Positions 24,830-36,100 are shown, counted from the first letter of the stretch. The stretch: DNA of 64,000 nt from Brachyhypopomus gauderio (GCF_052324685.1 NC_135221.1:4776629-4840628), one strand, 5' to 3'. The notes: generated by a model not told the origin, from the sequence alone. Program-made: numbers and translations.

Positions 24830-25270
24830 CACTGAGAAAGTCATTTTCATCTGGACATGAAGAGACACTTTGTGCCATATTTCTGAAGAAGAAGAATCCA
24901 AGAACGAACCGGTTTTAGTTTCCCAATAGGACTCCGCCAAATCTTTTTCAAAAATGAACTGGAACTTCACAGAGTGTGTGAAGCCACTTATCCCAGTGAG
25001 GTCCCCAGGGGCTAGCAAAACATTTGCAGCCCGTCAACATCACCCTTCAACTAGCATACTTCATAGGAGGGATTAGATTATTTTGTGTAAGACTCATTTT
25101 TTATGCCAAACAGATCTTTGCTATGTGTGCCCAAAAAGCCTTGTTTTGGTCTCTAACTGGAGAATCTGATACCACTGATGTTTTTTTAATCTCCAGGCAA
25201 TTATGTTTGTGGACTGATGAGAGTAGCAACATTCTTCCGCCAAGCCTGCGGTCTGGCAAGAGTTGCAGAT
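24830..25270 (-). mobile_element. Degenerate Tc1-like transposase relic
   Basis: Read on the minus strand with frameshifts and stops, the segment gives ETKTRLFGHT (compare the DETKIELFG motif of Tc1 transposases), then a VWHKK-like segment, then NLIPPMKYA followed by a GCKCF-like end (compare IPTVKHGGGSxMxWGCF). A further stretch downstream on this strand may correspond to the later catalytic region. No terminal repeats were located. It is inactive. Confidence 0.55.
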
Positions 25271-25378
25271 GAATTGTTGACACAGAGATGGCACTGTATC
25301 ATAGTTTTAGGGACCTGGCAAATCCAACTTGTAGATCTCTATCTAGCCTTTTGTTTTGTGAATCATTATAACCGAACG

Positions 25379-25384
25379 TGTGTT

Positions 25385-25439
<55 letters not shown>

Positions 25440-25440
25440 G
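25379..25440. repeat. (GA)n microsatellite
   Basis: GA tract of about 50 bp after a short GTGTTTGTGA start. Confidence 0.95.
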
Positions 25441-25541
25441 GACTGGGAGTGTAACTGTAACATATCTGTCTTTGTACATTAGTCTCTGAAGCGTCAGATC
25501 CACATAAGAGTATTGAATGAACATGTTGACAGTACCAACAA

Positions 25542-25557
25542 CCACAAGATGGCGCCA
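25542..25557 (+). promoter_or_regulatory. CTCF-like motif
   Basis: CCACAAGATGGCGCCA fits the vertebrate CTCF core consensus (CCASNAGRKGGCRC). Occupancy is unknown. Confidence 0.4.
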
Positions 25558-26245
25558 TTACGTTTCACATGAGCGAAAACCAGAATGTTGTATATAAATG
25601 AGTTTAGCGAGATTATTTAAGCAGGTTTTTGGTATTTAATAGTCTTAATACAGTAGACAGAGAATAAATGTAATCTGCTCATCTATTTATTGATTTGAAC
25701 AAAAGTAAATTGAACACTTAGAAATAAAAAGCTTTGTGAGTTTCTGAATTCTGTGTGAGTTATGCGAGTTGTATCAGCTGTTCTGAATAAAGAAAACATA
25801 ATAAGCCTACATCATAAAAACATTTAAAACGTCTCGTCTTTCATTTCAGTTGCGTTATTCTTGCAGAGATGACACGTGAAATAATGCTAAGGTACGATAC
25901 TTGGATTACTTGAGCTTGAGAAATAAAATAAATAATGGATGTAAAGCAAAGCTATAGTCTACAGTATTTGTGATTTATACATAAATGCACAGAAAGACTG
26001 TAGGCCTACCTGCCTCTGAGAAGATGAGCACTGGTTCTGAACCTGCTGGCAGACAGCTGCTAATTCTGTAGAGAATTAAAAAGACACATCTACATCTACA
26101 GCACATCCAAATCTTGTATCTAACGTATCTAGTGTTCGTATGATAGCACTTACTGGTTTTATTTTCAACCAGCACTAGTGGCAAACTAAAGAAATTCCTA
26201 ATTGGCTGTATTCCTTGCGATTTGAGTCTGAATGAACGAGAAGCC
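25558..26245. other. Intergenic, AT-rich
   Basis: No gene or repeat family was recognised. Confidence 0.4.
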
Positions 26246-26307
26246 TCTCGCTGCAGCCTGCAGGAAGGCGGAGTTGGACATCCAACCCCGCCCACATCCA
26301 ACTCCAC
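26246..26307 (+). repeat. Left arm of a 62-bp perfect inverted repeat
   Basis: Begins TCTCGCTGCAGCCTGCAGG and ends CACATCCAACTCCAC. It is identical over 62 bp to the reverse complement of 27440-27501. The arm itself contains short internal inverted motifs (GTTGGA / TCCAAC). The arms may belong to a foldback or DNA transposon about 1.26 kb long, or be two independent insertions. Confidence 0.9.
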
Positions 26308-27013
26308 CCTCTTCTCAAGACCGAAGCCACGCCCATGTTACGTTCGAAACACGGACTGTATTTGCACCCAGTAAACAGAACTTCCAGAACTATTTACGTG
26401 TGTTTTATAAGTGTTTTAAGTGCAGAAGTGCATTTTAAGTGCATTTTCAAGTATTTTAGCCTAAATTCCAGCACTTTTCAAATCTGAAACACAATACAGC
26501 ATTAAAATTGGTCAGGTAAATGTTCCTTCCCCTGTGTTTGAGGAGTGTTTCTTTATACTACCACATATCGTTTCAGGAGGACACTGCAAAGATTGTGACG
26601 CGCGCGAGGTGTGCGCAGTCGCGCGCTACGGTCACTCACAAAAGTATAACTAGCTTTATAGGGGAGACACGGAAAGACATCGCTAAAAAGGAGAGCTCTT
26701 ATGTGATTTAGGAATGTGGATCTTGTGTTTAAAAATGTCTTTTATAGAATTATTTGTTCAATTAATTGGTTCAACGCAGACAGATTTCTTCATAACTTAT
26801 AATTAGTAGGCTTGAAAGTTACCGGATCGAGGCAGACAGTTCCCAGAACGCACCCTTCAAAATGAAAGAGTTCCCGGATCCTGTTCTGGCAGGATCCGGC
26901 TCAAATTAAGCCCTGATTACACCCCTTCTCCATTACCAACATTACCAACATACCCCTTCTCTATCACCAACATTATCAGTAAACATTACCATTTTAATTG
27001 TGTACTTATAGTA

Positions 27014-27120
27014 GCAGAGTTGCCAACTCTCACGCATTGAGCGTGAGACACACGTATTTGACCGTCTTCACACGCTCTCACGCCACACATCCGATTTCTC
27101 ACGCCGAAAAAATCTAGTTT
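27014..27120 (+). repeat. Interspersed repeat segment (CTCACGC-rich)
   Basis: CAGAGTTGCCAACTCTCACG with nearby repeated CTCACGC/GCGTGAG elements. I associate this motif with fish DNA transposons; the exact family was not confirmed. It lies between the two inverted-repeat arms. Confidence 0.4.
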
Positions 27121-27439
27121 ATTTACCTCTGATCTACATCTATGATTCGAGTTACTAGTTCGCTCTGGCGCCAACCACCGGCGATCGATCTATCGCGATA
27201 TAATACTTAATTTGTGTCCATTTTACATCCCCCCGTCAACATTTTACGTTCGCCACCCAATAAATAAAAATAATGAATAACATACGTGGAACAATACACA
27301 AAGTAAACGAGGTATGTGTAAATTAAGCGCAAAGACGTGTCTCTTGAACACTTGTGAGTTATTATGCATATTTTTAAGTACCACACAGTAATTCTCGAAT
27401 GAAGAAGTAGTGGGTTGGCGCACGACAGCGCATTAGAGT

Positions 27440-27501
27440 GTGGAGTTGGATGTGGGCGGGGTTGGATGTCCAACTCCGCCTTCCTGCAGGCTGCAGCGAG
27501 A
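27440..27501 (-). repeat. Right arm of the 62-bp perfect inverted repeat
   Basis: Exact reverse complement of 26246-26307. The flanking bases diverge immediately outside the match on both sides. Confidence 0.9.
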
Positions 27502-27543
27502 CATACTTGGAGAAAACAAAAGCTATGTGGACACAAGTGTTCG

Positions 27544-27559
27544 TGGCGCCCCCTTGTGG
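27544..27559 (-). promoter_or_regulatory. Strong CTCF consensus motif
   Basis: The minus strand reads CCACAAGGGGGCGCCA, a close match to the CTCF core. Its orientation is opposite to the strong motif at 49100, so the two diverge around gpr101. Binding is inferred from sequence only. Confidence 0.5.
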
Positions 27560-28555
27560 AGAATCTTATACCTGTTAAACATGTATGACGACGAGTGAAG
27601 CTGTGAGGGACTTGATTATCGAAACATGTCTTGATTAAGAGACTTGTTTATCAAATCTTGGCGTTTACAGAGCATTCAGTTGTGTTTTAAATTAGCCATC
27701 CTGGAATTCCAGTTTAACACTAAGAATAATCGCTTCTTACACCCTTATGGCCTACTGGATTTGCGTTTTTATCCTTTATGCGTGAACAGTTTTTTCATTA
27801 TTTTTAATTAACCTCATCAATCTAATGGGCCCAAGGCTCTCATTAGGGGGTGAATTACACTGGGTGTTCTCAGAACAAACGATTTGATTTGATCTGTGCC
27901 GTCCACCTCAGCCGTGCCACGTCCCTCCCCTGTATAGCGAGAGAAGACTTGGACACTATCAGCTAAACATGCCGTCAGGTTTCACCTCACAAGCCACTAG
28001 TTAGCTGCAGGCCCTTAACACTCCATTTGACCTAGACGTGGTCCTCACACCCACATCAGGTTCTCACACCTACGTCAGTTCCTCAAACCTACATCAGGCA
28101 CTATTTTAATCCACAACCCATGCCTGACTTGGCACTTTAATTCCCAAGACATAAAAGCCATAAATGCCATCTTTAGTACACTTACTTTAAAACACATTTA
28201 GTCGAACGTGAATATTATAAAAAGCATTACAATTATTTTCCATTATATTGATGATGTATCCATGCAGTGTTTTCTACATATAGCAGAGTGCATCATATGT
28301 CATATAGCTGGATGCAAATGGAGAAAAAAGAAAATAAATCCAGTAATAATCATTATTAATTTGTTTCAGGCTTTCTCTCAAATGTGTTAATTTTACGTTT
28401 TCATGCAGGCATCTCAGCTGAACACTTCTTAATGTAATTCGAGTAGCCAGCTAATATGAAATCCTACTATGAATGGGGTTTCACAGAGCATGTTGCTCGC
28501 CACAAATGCACCAGGTATTTCCTGGGATTTGGATTGGATTTCCGCGCCAGTCGCT
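27560..28555. other. Intergenic, no recognised gene
   Basis: AT-rich DNA. A few short repeated TCACACCTACRTCAG-like segments occur near 28045-28095. Confidence 0.4.
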
Positions 28556-28559
28556 GCAC

Positions 28560-28626
28560 GGAACCGCTCGGAGCCGTTCGGAGCCGCTCGGAGCCGTTCG
28601 GAGCTGTTCGGAGCTGTTCGGAGCCG
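28560..28626. repeat. Decamer minisatellite, about 6-7 copies
   Basis: Tandem GAGCCGTTCG-type decamers with C/T variants. Overlapping frames give Arg/Ser/Glu-rich artefact peptides. Confidence 0.9.
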
Positions 28627-28975
28627 TTCGGAGCTCCGCCCGGATGCGTCGTCGCTGCTGGATGAGTCAAGGGCTCCGGCTCGTTGGTACTCGTACTGAA
28701 TCAGCGCTTCACCCGAACTCCAGCAGCGGTTTTGTTTGTCATCGCTGCTTTGTTTTTTTGTTTGTTTGTTTGTTTTGGTTTCAACGTTTGACTGAATCAG
28801 TTTCCGTTCATTTGGTTTGCTGGATTTCTGGACGCTACCTTAGTGGTTTTAGTTGCTGTGGTAACAAATACATCACTGGCTCCTTGACAGTCCTAAGAGT
28901 GTGTAGATCTCCAGCGTGTGAGAGATGTTGGAGTGGCAGGTGTTCCTCCTCTGCTCTCTGGAGTGTCTGACAGTA

Positions 28976-28976
<1 letters not shown>

Positions 28977-29068
<92 letters not shown>
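28977..29068. repeat. (CA)n microsatellite, about 90 bp
   Basis: Pure CA repeat. Confidence 0.97.
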
Positions 29069-29070
<2 letters not shown>

Positions 29071-29181
29071 TAGTCTAGAAACACACATTAACAGTACACG
29101 AGTGTTAGTGTCTATTACATTCATTTATGTATGTATAACTACATACTGTGCAGGTGTACACAATGTGTTACTGTGCTTATT

Positions 29182-29182
<1 letters not shown>

Positions 29183-29264
<82 letters not shown>
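29183..29264. repeat. (TG)n microsatellite, about 80 bp
   Basis: Pure TG repeat 115 bp downstream of the CA tract. The two are reverse-complementary and could pair over about 80 bp. Confidence 0.97.
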
Positions 29265-29403
29265 AATGAGCATCCTTCTTTACTGAGGCTGTCTGCAATG
29301 TTGTTCTGAGAGTCTGCCATATCTAACTGCTTTCAGGCCTGTGAGGACAAACAGATCAGCTCAGAGCACCTGTAAACACCAGAGTTGTTCACGAGGTCTG
29401 AAG

Positions 29404-29616
29404 GAGCTTAAAGCTCCTGACCCCTTTACACCGCGTTCCTGATGGAGTCACGAGGTCTGAAGGCCTCTGGCTCTGAGGAAGAAATGACTCTTGTCAGCCT
29501 TTCTGATTAGGGCTCAGATGTTGTGGGTTCACTTGAGGTCTTCAGCGATGGTGACTGCTGTGAGCTTAAAGCTCCTGACCCCTTTACACCGCGTTCCTGA
29601 TGGAGTCACGAGGTCT
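29404..29616 (+). repeat. Two direct copies of a 55-bp unit
   Basis: Positions 29404-29458 and 29562-29616 are identical. Each begins GAGCTTAAAGCTCCTGACCC and ends GAGTCACGAGGTCT. Likely a recent local duplication. Confidence 0.9.
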
Positions 29617-29982
29617 ACGTTAACGATCAGCTTCTTCATTTTGCTGAGACATGTTATTGTCACAAAACACTTACAAGTCTGCAATCTTTGAAATGACTTG
29701 TATTACTGCATGACTGGCTCTAAGCCATACTGATACCAGAATACTTTCAACACATGCAAATTCCTTTGGCCCTGAACATTAAAATGATGTTCAAATGCAA
29801 TGCAGCCCAATCAAAGAAGCTCAGACACATCGTAGAAGCTCAGAAACGTGGGTGGTCATACAAAGCATTGCAAAAGACTCAACAGTCAACTGACCACATG
29901 AAGAAGTGTAGAAGGAAATTCAGCCCTTGTGCTATTGCCTTGAGGAGTGAGAGAAGTTCAATAGAAGATGTTGAATCCTCAA

Positions 29983-30171
29983 AGACCATAGAACCCTATA
30001 GACCATAGAACACTATAGACCATAGAACCCTATAGACCATAGAACCCTATAGACCATAGAACACTATAGACCATAGAACCCTATAGACCATAGAACACTA
30101 TAGACCATAGAACCCTATAGACCATAGAACACTATAGACCATAGAACACTATAGACCATAGAACCCTATAG
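29983..30171. repeat. 17-bp minisatellite, about 11 copies
   Basis: Unit AGACCATAGAACCCTAT with a recurrent C/A variant (ACCCTAT or ACACTAT). Confidence 0.97.
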
Positions 30172-31650
30172 GCTGAGAGGCAGCCTTCTGCAACATCAGA
30201 ACCAAGTGTGATGTCCATGAGAAGTCACCATAGAAAACGTTGATTATTAAGAAAAATAACACATCGCTCTCTGGTTAAAGCATTGCTGCATGTCTGTCAG
30301 CTGCACTGTCAAGCTTGGTGGAGGGAATTAAATGATGCAAGGCTGGTTTTTGGTCTCACCCAGACGTCAGACCATTACAGGTTCAATCCGTTTGCAGCAC
30401 TGATCAGTCAGTCAGAAGGTCAAGTGAACTGTAGGCCAAAAGAGGCTCACGCACAATCTACCACATGAGTGATTGTTTGACATTTCTAGTCTGGGCAGGA
30501 CTGTTGACAGCTACATTCGAGTTGTGGCTGTGTTGTTATCTGCAGAATGAAGACAAAGAAAGGTGAGCCAGGTGAAAGGTGTACGTGTGGGCCAGAACTG
30601 GGCCAGAACTGGGCCAGAGATCATTTGCTGTATGGGGATGTATACTGGGTGTTTGTCATCACTGAGGAGAAGAGTGAACTTCGTTAGGAAATCCTACAGC
30701 GTAATCTCAGCAGAATGGTTCTGTGATCACGGACCTGGTCACAATGCCAGTGACCTGCATTCGTTTAGAAAATAATAGCAACTAAAATGTCCACATGACT
30801 CCCAAGGGTTCAGGTACCTTTCCTCACAACGGTATGTCCAGCACCAACTGCTTCATTAGTAAACAGCAATCTGCTTCTGTAAATGGGGCACACTGTGATC
30901 TCCCCAGGGCTTGGCACGGGGACACGGGCCAGAACAAAGATCTGGAAGGAAAGTCGATCGTCTGGGGGAGTTGATCGTCACTTGTCAATCTCCTATATTT
31001 GATTGAAAATCTTTTACAGCAATAAAGATGATTTTCTTTCTCTTTTTCTCCTTTATTCTTTTTGTTCAAGACACTGTAACACACATGAATCATACACTGT
31101 AATTTAAACAGTACTTTGGTGTGGTGTGTTGCCTGTATTAGGGCCTACGCCAGCCCACTGCCTGGTCTACGGATACACCCACTGCACTTCACAAGTGTTC
31201 AAAGTGTCACTGTCTGAAATAATTTGTTCTGAAGAATTTCATTCTAGCCTGAGCACGTGGACATTTAATTTGTCACATTAGTTGAACAGATATTCAACAT
31301 TTAGAAAAGAAAAATATCTAGCAAGCAGCACCTTTTTGGCAGTTTATTGATATTTACTTGGCAATGACATTTGTGGCTTTATTTATTTTTTAATACATTT
31401 GTTCTCATTATAATAACAATTTTATTGTATTCCCAGTATATAAAGGAAAACAATCACCCAGACGTAATCACCCAGTGGTTTTGCATTTTCCCTTCTGTGC
31501 CATCGTGGGGTGACGCGGCTCTAAATGACCAACGCAACCCCGAGAGGTTCGCGAGTGAGAGGCGGACGGACCCACCACCCAACGCAGGCAGGTGCGCTCG
31601 ACACCGTGCGCGGTTTGCTTTAGCGCGGTCCTCGCAGCCGTTTTTTTTTT
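30172..31650. other. Intergenic, upstream of the receptor gene
   Basis: No gene was recognised. From about 31500 the DNA becomes CpG-rich, consistent with a promoter island for the receptor. Confidence 0.4.
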
Positions 31651-31970
31651 TTTGCAGGCGACATTTCTGACAACGAGGACCGAGCGCGACTCTCCGGGCG
31701 TGAACGAGATCCCTGCCGTGAACGATGCTCGGAGGCGCGGATGGGAGCCCGGCGCGGAGATCACAGCATCGCGCCGTCAATGGGGACGCGCGCCGGGGCG
31801 CCCGCACATCACCGGACGCGCGACTGAACACGCGCCGCACGGAAGACGCTTCGCTTGTGATGGACATCGCGAGGTAAAACGCGTCGGTTTAACGGCGAAA
31901 CGGTTTCGGACGGTGGCGATGGCGACAGGTTGGCCGTGTCCTGGGGATCCGCGCTGAGGGAACAATGGGA
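31500..31970 (+). promoter_or_regulatory. CpG-rich probable promoter region of gpr101
   Basis: An abrupt rise in CpG density relative to the AT-rich flanks, 0.4-0.9 kb upstream of the receptor start codon. Within it, 31658-31873 is bounded by an acceptor-like T-tract ending TTTGCAG and by a donor GAG|GTAAAA, so it could be a noncoding 5-prime exon. Another acceptor-like site (GTGCTTTACAG) lies near 32248. Confidence 0.35.
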
Positions 31971-32393
31971 TGTAGAGATGTGCGGGATGCAGCTGTCTGT
32001 GGCGGGGACGAGGACGGTCGATTAATCCAAAACGCCATTAGCTCAGTCAGTGGGGGGTGTAGAAGATGTTAAGGAGACACGAAAGGGGACGTTAGACGTG
32101 TAGCTATGATGTTGCGGCACTGTATTCTCACACGGAGCTAATTTGAGCAGTAATATGTCTATTCCGGGAAGGTAAGCCAGGTGCGACAGCGAACGCTTAC
32201 GGCAGAAATGGAAGTACTCCTGCAAAAAAGAGTCTTGTGCTTTACAGCAGGGCCTGCAATGCTAAACCTACACACGTTTATCTCGTCTTTAAAGGTGAAA
32301 TCAGCGTTGGAGAAAGGCGCGGGCAGACCCCGAGGTGCCCGTCGGCGGTCAGAGGACTGCATATGCGTTATCTCCCACCTCCACGGCACCACC

Positions 32394-33686
32394 ATGCCCG
32401 CCTCGCAGGCTCCTGGCTCGGTCCATAACTCCAGCGCCGGGCCCTGGGACCCTGGCTCCCCGGGTCCGCCGTCGGTGGCCAGCAGCGCGGTGAAGATGGT
32501 GCTGATAGCGGCCATCGTCTGCGCTTCGCTCTTCGGCAACGTGGTGGTGTTGCTGGCGTTCCAGCGCAAGCCGCAGCTGCTGCACGTGGCCAACCGCTTC
32601 GTGCTCAACCTGCTGCTGGCCGACCTGCTGCAGACGGTGCTGGTCATGCCCTTCGCCATCACGGCGGCCGCGCCGGGCGTCTGGCCGCTGGACGCTCGTC
32701 TGTGCCGGGCGCTGGTTGTGCTCATGCACCTGTTCGCCTTCGCCGGAGTCAACACCATCATCGTGGTGTCGGTGGACCGCTACCTGGCCATCATCCACCC
32801 GCTGTCCTACCCCACCCGCATGACCCCCCACCTGGGCACCAACCTCATCGCCCTCACCTGGCTGCTGGGCGTGTTGCAGAGCACACCGCCGCTCTACGGC
32901 TGGGGGGCCATCGACTTCGACCGCCGGCACAGCGCCTGCACGGTGGTGTGGTCCGCCAGCTACTCCTACTCCACCCTGGTGGTGGCGCTGTCCTTCTGGC
33001 TGCCCGTCTCCATCATGCTGGCCTGCTACTGGATGGTGTTCAGGGCAGCCAGGCGGCAGAACGCCCTGGTGCACCCCATGCAGACCAACCAGCCGCCGGA
33101 CTCCCAGGGCCCGTGCTCCAGCCCACAGCGACCCCCGCCCGAGGGGCCGTTCTCGGCCGCGTACCCGGCCAGGACCCGGCACCGGCGCTTTCACTACCAC
33201 TGCAAGGCGGCGCGGGTGGTGTTCGTGGTCATGGCCTCCTACATCCTCAGCATGGGCCCCTACAGCGTCCTGAGCACCGTCTCGATGCGTGCGGGCGCCA
33301 CCGTGCCGCCCTGGATGGCCTCCATGGCGCTGGTCCTCTTCTTCCTGCAGTGCTGCCTCCACCCGTACATCTACGGCTACATGCATCGCAGCGTCCGCAA
33401 GGAGTTCCTGGCGCTGCTGTGCGGGACCTTGTGCGGGCGGGGCCTGCCCGGGCGGGGTTCGGCCACCGACAGCTGCTTCACGGTGACCGACGGACGCTCG
33501 GCGCACGCCCGGCCGGCCGGCCACGCCACCCGTGTGCGGCCCCTCCGTACCTGGGACGAAGGGACCACGTCGTCCTCGCCCACGGACAGGAGGTCCAGGG
33601 AGAGCCACAAAGAGACCACGTCCGTCAGCTTGAGCTCTGAGAAGGAGCTCACCGTGCACAGCAGTAAGTGTCAGGAAGGCATTTAA
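32394..33686 (+). CDS. gpr101: GPR101-type orphan class A GPCR
   Basis: A 430-aa seven-transmembrane receptor apparently encoded in one coding exon. The start was chosen at ATG 32394 (context ACCACCATGC); it places an N-glycosylation site (NSS, 12-14) in a short extracellular tail. Upstream in-frame ATGs would add a tail with no membrane signal. Visible features are TM1 about 33-56, the conserved TM3 Cys104, DRY 128-130 followed by LAIIHPLSYP, LQSTPPLYGWG at 161-171, ECL2 Cys182, TM6 SYILSMGPY (282-290) in place of CWxP, and HPYIY 323-327 in place of NPxxY. These match GPR101, whose human form couples constitutively to Gs. The third intracellular loop is only about 45 residues (222-268), far shorter than in mammals. 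The GC-rich frame leaves long open frames on other strands and frames. A GTAAGT at 33664 could alternatively splice off the last seven codons. Confidence 0.87.
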   Translation: MPASQAPGSVHNSSAGPWDPGSPGPPSVASSAVKMVLIAAIVCASLFGNVVVLLAFQRKPQLLHVANRFVLNLLLADLLQTVLVMPFAITAAAPGVWPLDARLCRALVVLMHLFAFAGVNTIIVVSVDRYLAIIHPLSYPTRMTPHLGTNLIALTWLLGVLQSTPPLYGWGAIDFDRRHSACTVVWSASYSYSTLVVALSFWLPVSIMLACYWMVFRAARRQNALVHPMQTNQPPDSQGPCSSPQRPPPEGPFSAAYPARTRHRRFHYHCKAARVVFVVMASYILSMGPYSVLSTVSMRAGATVPPWMASMALVLFFLQCCLHPYIYGYMHRSVRKEFLALLCGTLCGRGLPGRGSATDSCFTVTDGRSAHARPAGHATRVRPLRTWDEGTTSSSPTDRRSRESHKETTSVSLSSEKELTVHSSKCQEGI

Positions 33687-33689
33687 CAG

Positions 33690-35931
33690 TGTGAGTTTAC
33701 ACGGCGCAGAGCGGCTGGTTATTGGCTGCCTTAACTGTCAAACTCAGAACTCATCATACAACAGAAAGATGGTACATCAGTGGTCTTCCTATCAGCCTCC
33801 TGATAGTTTCACCTGATAGGTGCACCTTGCAAACCAAGGAAATGTGTGAAAGTGCCCTGGACTATATTCTAGAGTGACCATATTCCGTGAGTGAATTCCT
33901 CATCCAGGTGAGGAAGTGAATTTGATGGACAGGGGACATTATGAAGTGTTAGGTCAACGTTTGTGGAATGTAATATAATGTTAACTATTTTTTGGATAGT
34001 AGGGAATTACATGTTTGTAATTTTGTGAAATCTTGTATAGTATTTGTAAATTAAACCAAAATGTTTGTTAGTGCTCATTATGGAAAGTTGAAAAGAGAGC
34101 AGTCCCAAATTCTAAAGATTAGATCATATTAGATTATATGATGCAAAAGAGTTAATAGCTGTTTTTACTATTATCTTTACTTTCAACATACATATCAGAA
34201 TAAACAGTAGTGAGGACAAATTAATTAATGTCACACAAATGCAGCACTGGTCTCTTAAAAGGGACTGGAGGTTTAATGTTTTCATTTAAACCTTTAAGAC
34301 CTAATCCTTAAAGTGGACATCTGGGCATACTGTTACATTTCTGGTACTTAAGTATTAAGAGTTGAAAGCAACCATGTGGGGAGCATGTTGGCAGCGTGTT
34401 AGAGGGTCAAATACTGCAATGTGGCATCAACATTACCATCTTCTCACCTTCAGCAAACAGGAAACTAAATCCAATTTTCTGCAAACAGCAATCACGTTTT
34501 AATTAGATCATACAAACCTGTGCAAACACACAAGGAATAACATGGTTATAAAATGAGCCACATCTTACTGCCGTCAGGTGCGCAGACTGTCACCGGGCAA
34601 AACCCTCCGACACGGCGCTTACAGATGAGAGCGTTTGAACGCAATGGTGCTGAAAAACGTTTTACGTACCATTTCACTTTATTTGGCAGATCAGTTAGTG
34701 AAGTTGAGCACAGAGGAGAGGTGATGGTTGTGGCGAGGATCTCAGGGTGTAACACTGCAGCGTGTGTGTCTCATCTCGCCTCACCGAGACGCTTTGCTGG
34801 AGCAAAAGCAAACCAGCTCCAGTTTCGAGTGCCTGCCCAGAAGAGCTTTACAGTATCTCACTGCCGAGCCATTTCAACTGGAACCAGTTAAACCAGTAGA
34901 CCGATGGAGGTTGAAAGGGGTAATGACCCCGCCAGGCGCTGTTTAGGAGTGAACCAGAGCAGGAGAAACACTTCCTGCTTCTGGAACACTTGTGCCCTGC
35001 TATATTCTGGTAGGGTTGCACCATATGTTTAAAGCATCAAATTGAAGTTATATTGCTACACATAAAAAATGCCTCACGGGAATCTAAAGAAACTCTTTTC
35101 ACTTAAGTAATTCAGTTGTTCGATCAATTGTAACATTGATCAGGATGCTCACAGCGCACAATTTAAATAGTTATGATTCGTTAGTGTTATTTTTATATTG
35201 CAGCGGGCAATATTGCAATAATGATTAACAAACGGTATGTTTTGTGGTCCTCCTTGGTGGGATGCAAAAAGCCCAGAGCAATATTCATCGTGCTCGGCGA
35301 TAAAGCCAGGAGTCTATTCACTAATAACACCACAGGCTACTGAAGCAAAACAGCAGAGGTACGATTACATGTTCAGAATCTCTCAAAAACCTCCGTACGT
35401 GCATATCTGGCATGTCAATTCCTCGCGTTTCTTTTTCAGACCGTCCACATTGCCGTGGGACAGGTGGCAGCCTGTCTGTCATAACTGAGACTTAATCACA
35501 AGTACATCTGCACTTTGCCGCATGGACACCTTGTTCCAACAGGCGAGTTGCCTTGTTGTGTTAACTTAGACCAGCTGATTTCGGAGTTTGGAGTCAAGTA
35601 GCTACTTCACACTAGTGGTGCCCTATCCCAGTCTGGAGGTCTCCATATCTCCACATTGTCCAGCAGTGAAGCTCCCACCGAAGGGTCAATATGTCTGGTA
35701 AAAACAAAGATCTTGATTTCAGGTGTGTGAGATCATTTAAAGAAAGGGACTCGCAAAGGCTGAGTGAGACCCACTCATCTAGGCTTTTAAAAATACTGTT
35801 AAGTCTTACTAACAATTTTGATTAACTTGAATTGCACATTTAAGTGCATTTTTAACAACAAACTGCTTAGAGGAAAAGACTTTAGGAGGTCAATCTCCCC
35901 TCCTATAGTACTCTATGTTAATGGTTAGACC
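33690..35931. other. Intergenic between gpr101 and the MITE
   Basis: AT-rich noncoding DNA, presumably including the gpr101 3-prime UTR. Nothing else was recognised. Confidence 0.45.
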
Positions 35932-35939
35932 ATTTAGAG

Positions 35940-36092
35940 CAGGGGTACTCAACTGGCGGACCGCGGTCCGGATCCGGACCTGAACGCAGTCCTGTCCGGA
36001 CCCAATCTCATTCCTGATTAACTGGATACGGACCTCAGGTCACAGGTATCTGCCAAAAGTGGACTGCGGACAAATTTAGTTGAGTACGCCTG
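35940..36092 (+). mobile_element. hAT-type MITE with perfect 8-bp TSD
   Basis: A 153-bp element beginning CAGGGGTACTCAACTGGCGG and ending AGTTGAGTACGCCTG, giving 15-bp terminal inverted repeats with one mismatch. It is flanked on both sides by ATTTAGAG (35932-35939 and 36093-36100). It has internal CCGGACC repeats and no coding capacity. The size, CAGGGG terminus and 8-bp duplication fit a nonautonomous hAT element. Confidence 0.92.
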
Positions 36093-36100
36093 ATTTAGAG

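Noticed and set aside
32349-33659. A 436-codon antisense frame and a 312-codon alternative frame over the receptor
   Set aside because: Shadows of a strongly GC-rich coding exon. Their peptides are Gly/His/Arg/Pro rich without domains, while the sense frame carries all seven-transmembrane motifs.
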